NCBI GenBank assembly: GCA_023663085.1
Contig: JAMPIB010000031.1
Coordinates: forward strand, 1 to 42,581
Direction of reading: 5' to 3'
From: Ruminococcus sp.
Lineage (GTDB): Bacteria > Bacillota > Clostridia > Lachnospirales > Lachnospiraceae
DNA: 42,581 bases
Positions 32,211 to 41,236 of the stretch are shown here, piece after piece. The position numbers and the translations under genes are program-made. The notes under the pieces are model-generated. The model made no database searches, had not been told where the DNA came from, and worked only from the letters and a program-made list of their open reading frames with translations. Position 1 is the stretch's first letter, and every line of letters begins with the position of its first letter.

Positions 32211-34571
32211 ATGAAATCATCGAAAAAAGAAAAAACCAAGCTTCCTATGAGCCTGACGAAAAAAATCGTACTTTGTATTTTGGGGATAGCAGTAATAGCA
32301 GCTGTTATTTATCTGCTTTATTATTTTATCCATTATGTATCGTACAACAAATACAGGGATTATCTTTCTTCTTATGAGTACGAGCAGGGTACACAGTATA
32401 CGCCCATTGCAGAGGCAAGTCCCGATGTGGCAGGCATGGAACTGGTATGTGAGAATGAGTTTTTGAAACTCTATACGGATACAAAGATGGCGAGCATAGC
32501 CATTTATGATAAACGGGATGGCTCCATTACGTATTCCAATCCGCCGGATGCGGATAACGACAGTATAGCGAATGCCAGCAATATGAATTACTTAAAATCA
32601 CAGTTCGTCCTCGGTTACTATAACTCGGATGTAACGGCCGGCGCTATGGATTCTTACAGCCAGTCGGTGGCCAAAGGACAGTTTCAGGTAGAAGGCATTG
32701 CGAACGGACTGCGTTATATCTACCGTATCGGCGAACTGGTGAGCAGTAACGGAAGTGAGGGTATCTCCTTCGAGATTCCCATAGAATATCGCTTAAACGG
32801 CGATGCGCTGGATGTATCCATTCCGGTATCCGGTATCAAAGAATACGGAAACGCTTCTGTATACCGTATCCAGCTTCTTTCCTATCTGGGAGCGGCGGGC
32901 AATACGGAGAACGGTTATCTGGTAGTACCGAATGCTTCGGGATCTTTGATCTACTTTAATAACGGTAAGACCAGCGAGGCTTCTTATGCGCAGTATATCT
33001 ACGATATCGACCCGTTAGCGGCCAATTATACGACGACGGAGAATATCGAGAGCGCGAGACTGCCGTTATATGGTATCTGCAGGGAAGACAGGAGCATCCT
33101 TGTGACAGTGGAAGACGGTGCGAGCACCACATCCATTACGGCTGGCGTTTCGGGCGTCTATAACGATTATAATTACGCCTACCCGACGGTGATCCTGCGC
33201 AATACGGATAACCTGCGTATGTTCGGTAATACCACACAGGATATCTTCGTTTTGGAGCCGGATGCGTATGATATCAATTTCCAGGTAAAATATACGTTCT
33301 TAACGGCGGAAGATAAAGGGTATGCAGGACTGGCCAATTATTACAGGAACCGTCTGATAGCGGAGAATGTACTGACACCTTCGGGAGAGGGCGGCGATAT
33401 TCCTTTTTACTATGATGTGATCACAGGCGTTAAGGAAACATCGCATATGCTCGGCGTACAGTATCTGCACACGTTCGCGATGACCACGTTCGACGAGGCC
33501 GGACAGATCTCCGAAGATCTGGCGGCAAACGGTATCAACAGTCAGGTCATGAACTTACAGGGGTGGTTCAACGGCGGTTATTATCATAACGCGCCCCATA
33601 ATATAAGAGTTCTCGGCAAGCTGGGCGGGAAGTCCGATCTGGAGAAGCTGCAGGAGACGGTGGCGGCCAATAACGGCAGAATGTATGTGGATGTGGCGTT
33701 CCAGGAAGTAACTTTTGCGGATAACGGATTCAGTTTTAATAGTGAAAGTTCCCGTTATTATGGCGCGGGTTATGTAGCGGCTTTCGGTCAGGTCAATCCG
33801 ACCACGCTGCGTAACACTTCGGGATTAGGGTATGCGGAGACAAGATATGATCTGCTCTCTCCGAAGTATCTGCCCAGATATGTCGGAAAATTTGCCGATA
33901 AGATAGAGGGTATTGATGTATATGGTATTTCCCTGCGGGATCTGGGAAATGAACTGCATTCCGATAAAAGGCGTACCAATATCATCAACCGTGAAGAGGC
34001 GCTGGACGTCGTACTCGCACAGCTTGATGCGCTGGCGGATACGGGCAAGCAGATCATGACTAACTGCGGTAATGCCTACAGTTTCGCCTACAGTACGGAT
34101 ATCATCAATGTACCGGTTGCGGATAATGATTTCCCGATCGTGGACGAAAGCATACCGCTCTATGAAATGATAATCCATGGAAGTATACCGTATTCGACCA
34201 GTTTACTGAATTTCCAGGATCAGGAAGACATGACGGGTCTGGTACTGCAGGCCATCGAGGCCGGAGCGGCGCCGCATTATGTGTTCACCTGGGATGAATC
34301 GAGCCAGATGAAGGATACGGGACTCAACAGATATTATGCAACGACATATGAGACCTGGAAAAACGAGGCAATAACCATTTATACACAGGTCAACGAGGCG
34401 TTGAAATATGTTTCGGGCGCTATCATGAGCGATCATCAGATACTGGATAGCGGCGTCAGAAAAGCAACTTATGACAATGGTGTCACTATTTATATCAACT
34501 ATGATGATGAAGCAAAACAGGCGGATGGCATAGAGATTCCGGCGATGTCATACAGATTGGAGGGGATTTAA
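32211..34571 (+). CDS. Membrane-anchored DUF5696 protein, possible glycoside-hydrolase-like fold
   Basis: 786 residues. The N-terminal transmembrane anchor is at about residues 17-45 (IVLCILGIAVIAAVIYLLYY) after a Lys-rich start. Residues ~60-390 look beta-rich (for example YRIQLLSYLGAAG, SARLPLYGIC, FQVKYTFLTAEDKGYAGLANYYR). Residues ~395-720 alternate helices and strands in a TIM-barrel-like way (LAANGINSQVMNLQGWFNGG, GRMYVDVAFQEVTF, IEGIDVYGISLRDLGNELHS, KQIMTNCGNAYSF). The DUF5696 assignment is from memory. A glycosidase-like role is inferred, with E/D candidates in NELHSD and TWDESS. RBS AGGAGG. The next gene starts at the base after its stop. Confidence 0.75.
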   Translation: MKSSKKEKTKLPMSLTKKIVLCILGIAVIAAVIYLLYYFIHYVSYNKYRDYLSSYEYEQGTQYTPIAEASPDVAGMELVCENEFLKLYTDTKMASIAIYDKRDGSITYSNPPDADNDSIANASNMNYLKSQFVLGYYNSDVTAGAMDSYSQSVAKGQFQVEGIANGLRYIYRIGELVSSNGSEGISFEIPIEYRLNGDALDVSIPVSGIKEYGNASVYRIQLLSYLGAAGNTENGYLVVPNASGSLIYFNNGKTSEASYAQYIYDIDPLAANYTTTENIESARLPLYGICREDRSILVTVEDGASTTSITAGVSGVYNDYNYAYPTVILRNTDNLRMFGNTTQDIFVLEPDAYDINFQVKYTFLTAEDKGYAGLANYYRNRLIAENVLTPSGEGGDIPFYYDVITGVKETSHMLGVQYLHTFAMTTFDEAGQISEDLAANGINSQVMNLQGWFNGGYYHNAPHNIRVLGKLGGKSDLEKLQETVAANNGRMYVDVAFQEVTFADNGFSFNSESSRYYGAGYVAAFGQVNPTTLRNTSGLGYAETRYDLLSPKYLPRYVGKFADKIEGIDVYGISLRDLGNELHSDKRRTNIINREEALDVVLAQLDALADTGKQIMTNCGNAYSFAYSTDIINVPVADNDFPIVDESIPLYEMIIHGSIPYSTSLLNFQDQEDMTGLVLQAIEAGAAPHYVFTWDESSQMKDTGLNRYYATTYETWKNEAITIYTQVNEALKYVSGAIMSDHQILDSGVRKATYDNGVTIYINYDDEAKQADGIEIPAMSYRLEGI

Positions 34572-35501
34572 ATGAATAAAAAGAAAAAGAAAAAATTAAC
34601 TCTTCTCCAGAAGCGCAGTATGACAGGCTATCTGTTCATTCTGCCGTGGGTGGTAGGTTTCATACTCTTTTATGTAAGGTCGCTCATCTTAACGGGCCAG
34701 TTTGCTTTTTCCAATCTGACCATTGACGCTATCAACGGCGGATATAAACTGGATCCGGTAGGATTTGAGAATTTCAATTATGCGTTCAGGGTGCATGGTA
34801 CTTTTAAACAGGTATTGACGAGTTCGGTGCTGAATATGATAATCGACGTACCGCTCATCATCTTTTTCAGTCTGTTTATGGCGATGCTCCTAAATAAAAA
34901 GTTCCCCGGAAGAACGATTGTGAGAGCGATCTTCTTCCTGCCGGTCATCTTAAATTCCAGCGCCATTACGGCGGCGATGGAGATGTGTACACAGATGATG
35001 CAGGGCGGACTTTCCACGCAGGCGGCGGAAGTGACCGCAACGGTCGGCAATACGATGGCGCTGGATATCGACTATCTGGTAGATATGTTCATGAGTCTGG
35101 GACTTCCGGCGGTCGTGCTGGATTATATCGTGGCGGCCGTGGCGCGTATCAACGATATCATTTCGGCCTCCGGTGTGCAGATCATTATTTTCATCGCGGC
35201 CCTGCAGGCAATCCCCGGTTCCATGTACGAGGTAGCCAAGATGGAAGGCGCGACCGGATACGAGACTTTCTGGAAAGTAACGTTTCCTATGGTAATGCCG
35301 CATATCATCACCAATGTGGTCTATACCATTGTCGATAGTTTTACGGAGAGCGAAGTCGTGGAACTGGCCTATAATACAGCGTTCGATCAGTTCAATTATG
35401 GACTCAGTTCCGTGTTCAGTCTGGTCAGTACGGTCATCACCTGTATCATACTGGTTCTGATATGCGGAGCAATACAGAAGCGGACGTTCTATTATAACTA
35501 G
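34572..35501 (+). CDS. CUT1 carbohydrate ABC transporter permease (second importer, MalF-like)
   Basis: 309 residues. A basic N-terminus (NKKKKKKLTLLQKRSMTGYL) is followed by six predicted helices. The EAA loop starts at E220 (EVAKMEGATGYETFWKVTFP). A ~50-residue hydrophilic/amphipathic insertion (about 135-185, with MCTQMMQGGLSTQAAEVTA) lies between mid helices. It begins exactly after the DUF5696 stop codon with no intergenic base. Not closely similar to the first MalF-like subunit. Confidence 0.93.
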   Translation: MNKKKKKKLTLLQKRSMTGYLFILPWVVGFILFYVRSLILTGQFAFSNLTIDAINGGYKLDPVGFENFNYAFRVHGTFKQVLTSSVLNMIIDVPLIIFFSLFMAMLLNKKFPGRTIVRAIFFLPVILNSSAITAAMEMCTQMMQGGLSTQAAEVTATVGNTMALDIDYLVDMFMSLGLPAVVLDYIVAAVARINDIISASGVQIIIFIAALQAIPGSMYEVAKMEGATGYETFWKVTFPMVMPHIITNVVYTIVDSFTESEVVELAYNTAFDQFNYGLSSVFSLVSTVITCIILVLICGAIQKRTFYYN

Positions 35502-35518
35502 GGAAGGGGGAGAAAAAA

Positions 35519-36508
35519 ATGCAGAAAGATGTTGTGGCAAAGAATTATTTTTCAAAGATAAATACCGTATTTCAAGACCCTGACCAGACGAAGAGTCTCC
35601 TCAATAATATTAAGAATTTTGCGCTGGCGTTATTAAAGGCCGCGATCCTGATAGGGGTAGGATATGTTATTTTATCTCCGATCATAGGTATGGTGGTCAA
35701 CTCCTTTTCCTCCAATAAGGACGCTTATAACCCGATGGTCTTCGTACTGCCGCAGTTTCCTACGCTGGAGAGATATAAGCTGGCGATAGAGAGGCTTGAT
35801 TATTTTAAGACGATAGGAAAAGACCTGCTGTATACGCTGACATTGACGGTATTGGAACTGGTAGTGTGTTCTATGGTAGGATATGGATTTGCCAGATTTG
35901 ATTTTCCGCTTAAGAAGCTGCTCTTTGGGTGTGTGGTCGTGATGATCGTTATTCCATCCCATGTGATCATGCTTCCTGTATATATGACGTTTAGAAACTT
36001 TGACCCGTTCGGTATCGTTACGGCGATCAGAGGGACGTCGGGACTCATGGGCACCGTCGCGCCGATGTATATCATGACGCTATTCGGCTGCGGAGTCAGG
36101 TCGGGACTATATATTTATATTTTTAATCAGTTTTTCCGCGGACTGCCGAAAGAAATTGAAGAGGCAGCTCTGGTGGATGGGGCAGGCGTATGGTATACTT
36201 ATTTCCGTATCATGTTAGTGAACGCCATGCCCGCTGTCATCACGGTAACGGTATTCTCTATCGTATGGCAGTTTAATGATACTTTTTTTGCAAAGCTATT
36301 TCTGATAAGCGAAGATGTGGTCATCAGTAAGAAGATATCCAGTTTGCAGTCAACGATCGCCAATATGGATAAGATTCTGGATGTCACCATTCAGGAGTTA
36401 TATCTGGATGCGGGCATCGTGCTGGTCATCGTACCCATCATCATTATTTACTGCGTACTTCAGAAATACTTTATAGAAGGTGTGGAGAGAAGCGGTATCG
36501 TAGGATAA
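35519..36508 (+). CDS. CUT1 carbohydrate ABC transporter permease (second importer, MalG-like)
   Basis: 329 residues, six predicted helices. The EAA loop begins at E215 (EAALVDGAGVWYTYFRIMLV). The C-terminal QKYFIEGVERSGIVG is the typical MalG-type end. GGGGGAG lies about 7 bases before ATG. It completes the second permease pair, whose binding protein is probably the lipoprotein encoded at 38520. Confidence 0.94.
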   Translation: MQKDVVAKNYFSKINTVFQDPDQTKSLLNNIKNFALALLKAAILIGVGYVILSPIIGMVVNSFSSNKDAYNPMVFVLPQFPTLERYKLAIERLDYFKTIGKDLLYTLTLTVLELVVCSMVGYGFARFDFPLKKLLFGCVVVMIVIPSHVIMLPVYMTFRNFDPFGIVTAIRGTSGLMGTVAPMYIMTLFGCGVRSGLYIYIFNQFFRGLPKEIEEAALVDGAGVWYTYFRIMLVNAMPAVITVTVFSIVWQFNDTFFAKLFLISEDVVISKKISSLQSTIANMDKILDVTIQELYLDAGIVLVIVPIIIIYCVLQKYFIEGVERSGIVG

Positions 36509-36564
36509 GCAGCCTTTCCACAGCATTTCTCAACTTTATAACATAAAAAGGAGGTATGAAAAAG

Positions 36565-38499
36565 TTGAAAATGAAAAAATTAACAGCCTGTCTTTTAGCA
36601 GGCGCAATGGTGTTTTCTCTGACCGCGTGCGGTGGTGAAACTGAAGCACCCGCTGCCGAAGAGCCGGATACGACTCAGGAAAGCGCAGAGGCGGAAGACA
36701 CGGAAAGTACCGAAGCAGAAAGCGAGAGTACGGAAGAAGAGGCAGCGGCTCCTGAAGCAGTAGAGGCCAGCGTTGACTTTGAAGATGGCAGCATGAGTTT
36801 CGTTGCGCCTTATCTTACGCCTACTAACGCAGCAGAGGTAGAACTTTCCGTAGTTGATTTTGCAGGCAGCAAGGCTCTGCAGGTGAAGAACTTAAACGGC
36901 AAAGTGCCTTTCGTGGCATTTGACGTAACAAGCCTTCTGGGTGCAGACGTTGCCAAAGTGGCATCTGTGGAAATGAGTCTGGGAATCTCTTATGATGACG
37001 GTTCTTTCAGCGCGGTTTCCGGCAGCGTACTGACATGGAGCGGTGAGGACAGACACGAAGTCGCTAATGACTGGAGTGTATATATGGAGACCGCTAACCC
37101 GAAGGTAGCATCCGTAAGCATCAAATCCGGCGATGAATTTGTAGCGGATGCAGGCAATATCATGATCCTTTCTCTGACATCCGATACCGGTCTGGATGCC
37201 GGCAAAGGCAATGCGACACTTTATATTGACAATCTCCGTTTCCTGGATGCCTCAGGCAATCTGCTCAGTGCAGACAGTTCCGTAGCTTTCGCGGCACCGC
37301 AGGGATTTGAGAACAGCGGCGCAGACAGAAGCAATCTGGCGTCCATCTCAGGTGCGGTAAACTTTGAAGGTTTTGAGAAATCCGCAGGCGGCTGGGCACA
37401 GGATGGACTGGATATGCCGCAGGAGATCATCGACGCACTGGTACCGGGCGCTGTTGTAGAAATTGAGTACACAAGTACGACAGGAAATATGTGGCTGGTA
37501 ATGCCTTCCGCAGATGCAGGCTGGATGAGAGTCGGCGTCGGCGATGCAGACGGCAGCGGTCAGCAGTATGCTTATACAAACAATTCCGGTACAACGGCAC
37601 AGGTTACTTACGAGCAGCTGGCAGCGGTATGCGGCGACGACGTAAGTACATGGGGCCCGACCATGCAGTGTGAATCCGATGGCGACTGGGAAGTATTCAG
37701 CGTGAAAGTAGGACAGGCAGCACCTTCCTATGCAGTTTCCGGTGCGGTAGAGTTTGCGGGATTTGAGAAATCCGCAGGCGGCTGGGCACAGGATGGACTG
37801 GATATGCCGCAGGAGATCATCGACGCACTGGTTCCCGGTTCGGTAGTAGAGATCACATACACCAGCACAACAGGAAATATGTGGCTGGTAATGCCTTCTG
37901 CAGAAGCAGGCTGGATGAGAGTCGGCGTAGGTGATGCAGACGGAAGTGGTCAGGGATATGCGGTATGTGATGGCACGAAATGTTATGTTCCTTATGAGAT
38001 GATCGCAGAATACTGCGGTGATGATGTAAGTACATGGGGTCCGACCATGCAGTGTGAATCCGACGGCGACTGGGAAGTTTATTCCGTAAAAGTCGGTAAA
38101 GCCGGAGAATTTAAGCCGCTGAATCATCTGGTAAAATTTGAAGGATTTGAAAAAGCAGCAGACGGCTGGGCACAGGATGGACTGGATATGCCGCAGGAAA
38201 TCATTGACGCGCTGGTACCGGGTTCTGTTGTAACAATTTCTTATACCAGTGAGACAGGCAATATGTGGCTTGTAATACCTTCCGCAGAAGCAGGCTGGAT
38301 GAGAGTCGGCGTCGGCGATGCGGATGGCAGCGGTCAGGGATACGCGGTATGCGATGGCAGTACCTGCCAGATCCCGTTTGAAATGATCGCAGAATATTGT
38401 GGTGATGATGTAAGCAAATGGGGCGCAACCATGCAGTGCGAATCCGATGGCGCATGGGAAGTATTTGGCGTATCCGTTGGTCAGGCACCCGTGGAATAA
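36565..38499 (+). CDS. Lipoprotein with three near-identical ~128-residue modules
   Basis: The lipoprotein signal peptide ends in SLTAC, followed by an acidic Glu/Ala/Thr linker. Counting from ATG 36556 (647 residues), one beta-sandwich-like domain covers ~70-235 (VDFEDGSMSF through ATLYIDNLRFLD). Three repeats then start at about V268, V398 and V526, each with GFEKSAGGWAQDGLDMPQEI, GNMWLVMPSA, GWMRVGVGDADGSGQ, and a MQCESDGDWEVFSV-type end. Repeats 1 and 2 share 71 identical bases. A carbohydrate-binding role is inferred. Start: GGAGGT abuts ATG 36556, so TTG 36565 (10 bases after GGAGG) or ATG 36571 fit better. Confidence 0.8.
   Translation: MKMKKLTACLLAGAMVFSLTACGGETEAPAAEEPDTTQESAEAEDTESTEAESESTEEEAAAPEAVEASVDFEDGSMSFVAPYLTPTNAAEVELSVVDFAGSKALQVKNLNGKVPFVAFDVTSLLGADVAKVASVEMSLGISYDDGSFSAVSGSVLTWSGEDRHEVANDWSVYMETANPKVASVSIKSGDEFVADAGNIMILSLTSDTGLDAGKGNATLYIDNLRFLDASGNLLSADSSVAFAAPQGFENSGADRSNLASISGAVNFEGFEKSAGGWAQDGLDMPQEIIDALVPGAVVEIEYTSTTGNMWLVMPSADAGWMRVGVGDADGSGQQYAYTNNSGTTAQVTYEQLAAVCGDDVSTWGPTMQCESDGDWEVFSVKVGQAAPSYAVSGAVEFAGFEKSAGGWAQDGLDMPQEIIDALVPGSVVEITYTSTTGNMWLVMPSAEAGWMRVGVGDADGSGQGYAVCDGTKCYVPYEMIAEYCGDDVSTWGPTMQCESDGDWEVYSVKVGKAGEFKPLNHLVKFEGFEKAADGWAQDGLDMPQEIIDALVPGSVVTISYTSETGNMWLVIPSAEAGWMRVGVGDADGSGQGYAVCDGSTCQIPFEMIAEYCGDDVSKWGATMQCESDGAWEVFGVSVGQAPVE
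37351..38486 (+). repeat. Three tandem ~390-bp coding repeats
   Basis: Units begin near 37357, 37747 and 38131. Bases 37372-37442 and 37762-37832 are identical (71 of 71), offset by 390. Third-unit divergence is mostly synonymous, which points to recent duplication or gene conversion. Confidence 0.9.
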
Positions 38500-38519
38500 G
38501 AACAGGAGGACATACAGAA

Positions 38520-40040
38520 ATGATGAATATGAAGAAATTTTTAGCGCTTGGTCTTGCGGCAGTTATGACAGTGTCTGTTACAGCCTGCGGCGGGAGCAGC
38601 GATAACAGCAGCACAAGTACCGGAGATACGGCGGCTGATACCAGTACGGCAAGCGTAGAAAACAGCGGGCCTTCGGTTATCAATATCGGAACATGGTGGA
38701 CAGAGCATACTTATTATGACAGCAATAATACGGATATCTCTGATAAGACGGACTGGGAAAGCTGCCAGGATAAGGATGGCGATGACGAAGATACACTGGC
38801 AACCAATGCTTTGAATCGTCAGATCCATCAGATGATGTTTGATAACAAATCCGTTATCGAAGAGAAATACGGTATCACATTTTACTTTAACAACCTGACT
38901 TATCCGGGTGTAAAAGAATCCGTTAATACCTCTATCATGGCGGGAAGTCCTGACTGTGATATCTATCTGGTAGAGCCGGCGGTAGGTATCCCGGCACAGA
39001 TGAACGGTCTGGCTATTGATTTAAAGACAGTCCTTCCGGCGGATGACGACCTGTTTACCGATCAGACGAACCTGTCCTATCTGGATCTGGGCGATGGCAA
39101 GGCATGTATCCTGATCAGAGCAGAGGCGCAGGCACAGGTTGCCGCTACTTATCCTCTGGCATTCAATGTACAGATGCTGGAAGACAATAATCTGGAAGAT
39201 CCGAGAGATCTCTGGGAACGCGGCGAGTGGACATGGGATAAGTTCAACGAGTACTGCCAGGTACTGACACAGGATAGTGACGGCGATGGACAGATTGACC
39301 AGTATGGTTACTGTGGTTTTGAGAACGAAACACTTTCCGAGCTGATGATGAGCAACGGTACCGGTATCGCCATGGGCGCTCAGGAAACCTTGTCCTCTTC
39401 TGCAATGGGTGAAGTTTTACAGCAGATGTCAGATATGTACAATGTATACAATGTATGCTATCCGTATGACTTTGACGGGGATCCTTCTAACAGTATGAGA
39501 AATCAGTATACACAGGGTAATATCGGTTTCTTCCCCTGCGCGGCATGGATCCAGTCCAGTAACGGCGATTATGACTGGGACGGCACACTGGGAACAACAC
39601 TTCCTTTTGACGTAGCATACGTTCGCTGGCCGGTAGGTCCTTCCGGCAACAAAGACACGAACCCCGGCAAGAATGCTCTCGGCGGTGAGTTCTATATTAT
39701 CGCAGCTGGCTGTAAAGATCCGGTACTGGCTTACAACGTACTTTACGATATGTGGAACTGGTACGACGGCGACACATCTATCCGTGATGATAGAAAAGCG
39801 CTTAACTGGTGGTATGCGGTAACGGCAAAAGAGGCAGAACTGCAGGATGCAAACTTCGATGTTATGTTCGACTGCGGCGCACATTCAGCAGTTGACTTAT
39901 GGCAGTCCTTAGGTCTTGATTATTCAACGGACAGCAAGAATGGTCTTCAGCAGATTATCGAAGGAACCATGACGCCCGCACAGTTCCAGGAAACATTCAA
40001 ACAGCAGGTACAGGATGGTCTGGATGCGTACTTTAACTAA
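38520..40040 (+). CDS. Extracellular solute-binding lipoprotein of a carbohydrate ABC importer
   Basis: 506 residues from ATG 38520, with AGGAGG 11 bases upstream; ATG 38523 is equally possible, and the longer open frame overlaps the previous gene without a ribosome-binding site. The lipobox is VSVTAC. The mature protein is a family 1 solute-binding protein (SGPSVINIGTWW at the start, EKYGITFYFNNLTYPGVKES, AYVRWPVGPSGNKDTNPGKN). Acidic runs such as DKDGDDED and DSDGDGQIDQYG may bind calcium. It is the last gene of the operon and is likely the receptor for the second permease pair. A terminator follows. Confidence 0.9.
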   Translation: MMNMKKFLALGLAAVMTVSVTACGGSSDNSSTSTGDTAADTSTASVENSGPSVINIGTWWTEHTYYDSNNTDISDKTDWESCQDKDGDDEDTLATNALNRQIHQMMFDNKSVIEEKYGITFYFNNLTYPGVKESVNTSIMAGSPDCDIYLVEPAVGIPAQMNGLAIDLKTVLPADDDLFTDQTNLSYLDLGDGKACILIRAEAQAQVAATYPLAFNVQMLEDNNLEDPRDLWERGEWTWDKFNEYCQVLTQDSDGDGQIDQYGYCGFENETLSELMMSNGTGIAMGAQETLSSSAMGEVLQQMSDMYNVYNVCYPYDFDGDPSNSMRNQYTQGNIGFFPCAAWIQSSNGDYDWDGTLGTTLPFDVAYVRWPVGPSGNKDTNPGKNALGGEFYIIAAGCKDPVLAYNVLYDMWNWYDGDTSIRDDRKALNWWYAVTAKEAELQDANFDVMFDCGAHSAVDLWQSLGLDYSTDSKNGLQQIIEGTMTPAQFQETFKQQVQDGLDAYFN

Positions 40041-40101
40041 GTAAGGGTATGTGGCGGAATTTGAATGGATAGATAGTTGCTGTAAGAGATTTTAAGGGAA
40101 G

Positions 40102-40147
40102 AAAAACTCTATGCGACCGAAGGAAATTTGGTTGCATGGAGTTTTTT
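40102..40147 (+). terminator. Terminator ending the glycan operon
   Basis: AAAAACTC-t-ATGC-g-ACC (40103-40117) pairs with GGT-t-GCAT-g-GAGTTTTT (40130-40147), with only the interior mismatches. A T-run follows. It is about 60 bases after the binding-protein stop. Confidence 0.85.
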
Positions 40148-40167
40148 GCTGTTAATTTCAGATTTTA

Positions 40168-40196
40168 TTGATAATTTGAAATTAAAATGATATGAT
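40168..40196 (+). promoter_or_regulatory. Promoter of the RhuM-Fic pair
   Basis: TTGATA (40168-40173), a 17-base spacer, and TATGAT (40191-40196), 36 bases before the RhuM start codon. Confidence 0.7.
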
Positions 40197-40232
40197 AGAA
40201 ACAGATTCTTTTAAAATACAAGGAGGATGTGA

Positions 40233-41228
40233 ATGGAGAAAAGTGAAGTTCTCTTGTATGTAACAGAAGACGGAACTGTTAAATTAGAAGTTGCGATGGA
40301 GGCAGAAACGGTGTGGCTTAATCTGAGTCAGTTGTGTGAACTGTTCCAACGTGACAAATCTGTTATATCAAGACATATCAAGAACATATTTGCAGAAGGA
40401 GAACTGGAGCAGGATTCAGTTGTTGCATTTTTTGCAACAACTGCGGAAGATGGAAAAACATATCAGGTTGCTTATTACAATCTGGATGTGATCATATCTG
40501 TGGGTTATCGTGTGAAATCCATCCGTGGCACGCAGTTTCGTAAATGGGCATTGAAAGTCCTGAAAGAATACATGATAAAGGGTTTTGCAATGGATGATGA
40601 CAGATTAAAAAATCTCGGCGGCGGTAATTACTTTGAAGAATTGTTGTCACGAATCAGAAGCATCCGTGCAAGTGAAAAGGTCTTTTGGAGGAAGGTTCTG
40701 GACATTTATGCTACCAGCATAGACTATGAACCGAAATCAGAAATTTCCGTGCAGTTTTTTAAACAGGTGCAAAATAAGATGCATTGGGCAGCTCATCGCC
40801 ATACTGCGGCAGAAGTGATCTTTGAGAGAGCCGATAGCGAAAAAGAGTTTATGGGGCTGACAAGCTGGCGTGGAGAATTTCCGGAAAGAGCGGATGTCAC
40901 GATTGCAAAGAATTATTTGAGCAGAGAAGAAATTGAAATATTGGACAGGCTTGTTTCCGCTTATCTGGATATTGCAGAACTGCGGGCAATGAACCGGGAA
41001 CCCATGTATATGAAGGACTGGATTGAAACAATAGATGATTACTTAAAAATGACAAGGCGGGATATTCTAACGCACAAAGGGAAAATATCTCATAGGCAGG
41101 CGATTGAGAAAGCACATAAAGAATATGAAAAGTATTCGGAGAAAACAAAGCTGCACTTATCTGCGGTAGAAAAGCATTATCTGGAAACTATTTCCACTCT
41201 GGAAGGGATTGAAAAGAAGCAGGAGTAA
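40233..41228 (+). CDS. RhuM-family protein
   Basis: 331 residues matching the RhuM family (first noted in a Salmonella pathogenicity island, later found in mobile regions of many bacteria). Seen: VWLNLSQLCELFQRDKSVIS with RHIKNIF, a Bro/KilA-like DNA-binding start, then YYNLDVIISVGYRVKSIRGT and QFRKWALKVLKEYMIKGF, which are family hallmarks. The C-terminal half is helical with KMHWAAHRHTAAEVI. The biochemical activity is unknown. AAGGAGG precedes ATG. The degenerate Fic gene starts 8 bases after its stop, so the two are one unit. Confidence 0.9.
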   Translation: MEKSEVLLYVTEDGTVKLEVAMEAETVWLNLSQLCELFQRDKSVISRHIKNIFAEGELEQDSVVAFFATTAEDGKTYQVAYYNLDVIISVGYRVKSIRGTQFRKWALKVLKEYMIKGFAMDDDRLKNLGGGNYFEELLSRIRSIRASEKVFWRKVLDIYATSIDYEPKSEISVQFFKQVQNKMHWAAHRHTAAEVIFERADSEKEFMGLTSWRGEFPERADVTIAKNYLSREEIEILDRLVSAYLDIAELRAMNREPMYMKDWIETIDDYLKMTRRDILTHKGKISHRQAIEKAHKEYEKYSEKTKLHLSAVEKHYLETISTLEGIEKKQE

Positions 41229-41236
41229 TTTGGATC

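Noticed and set aside
38418-38519. Upstream extension of the second binding protein into the repeat lipoprotein gene
   Set aside because: It would place basic out-of-frame sequence before a clear lipoprotein signal peptide; AGGAGG supports 38520.
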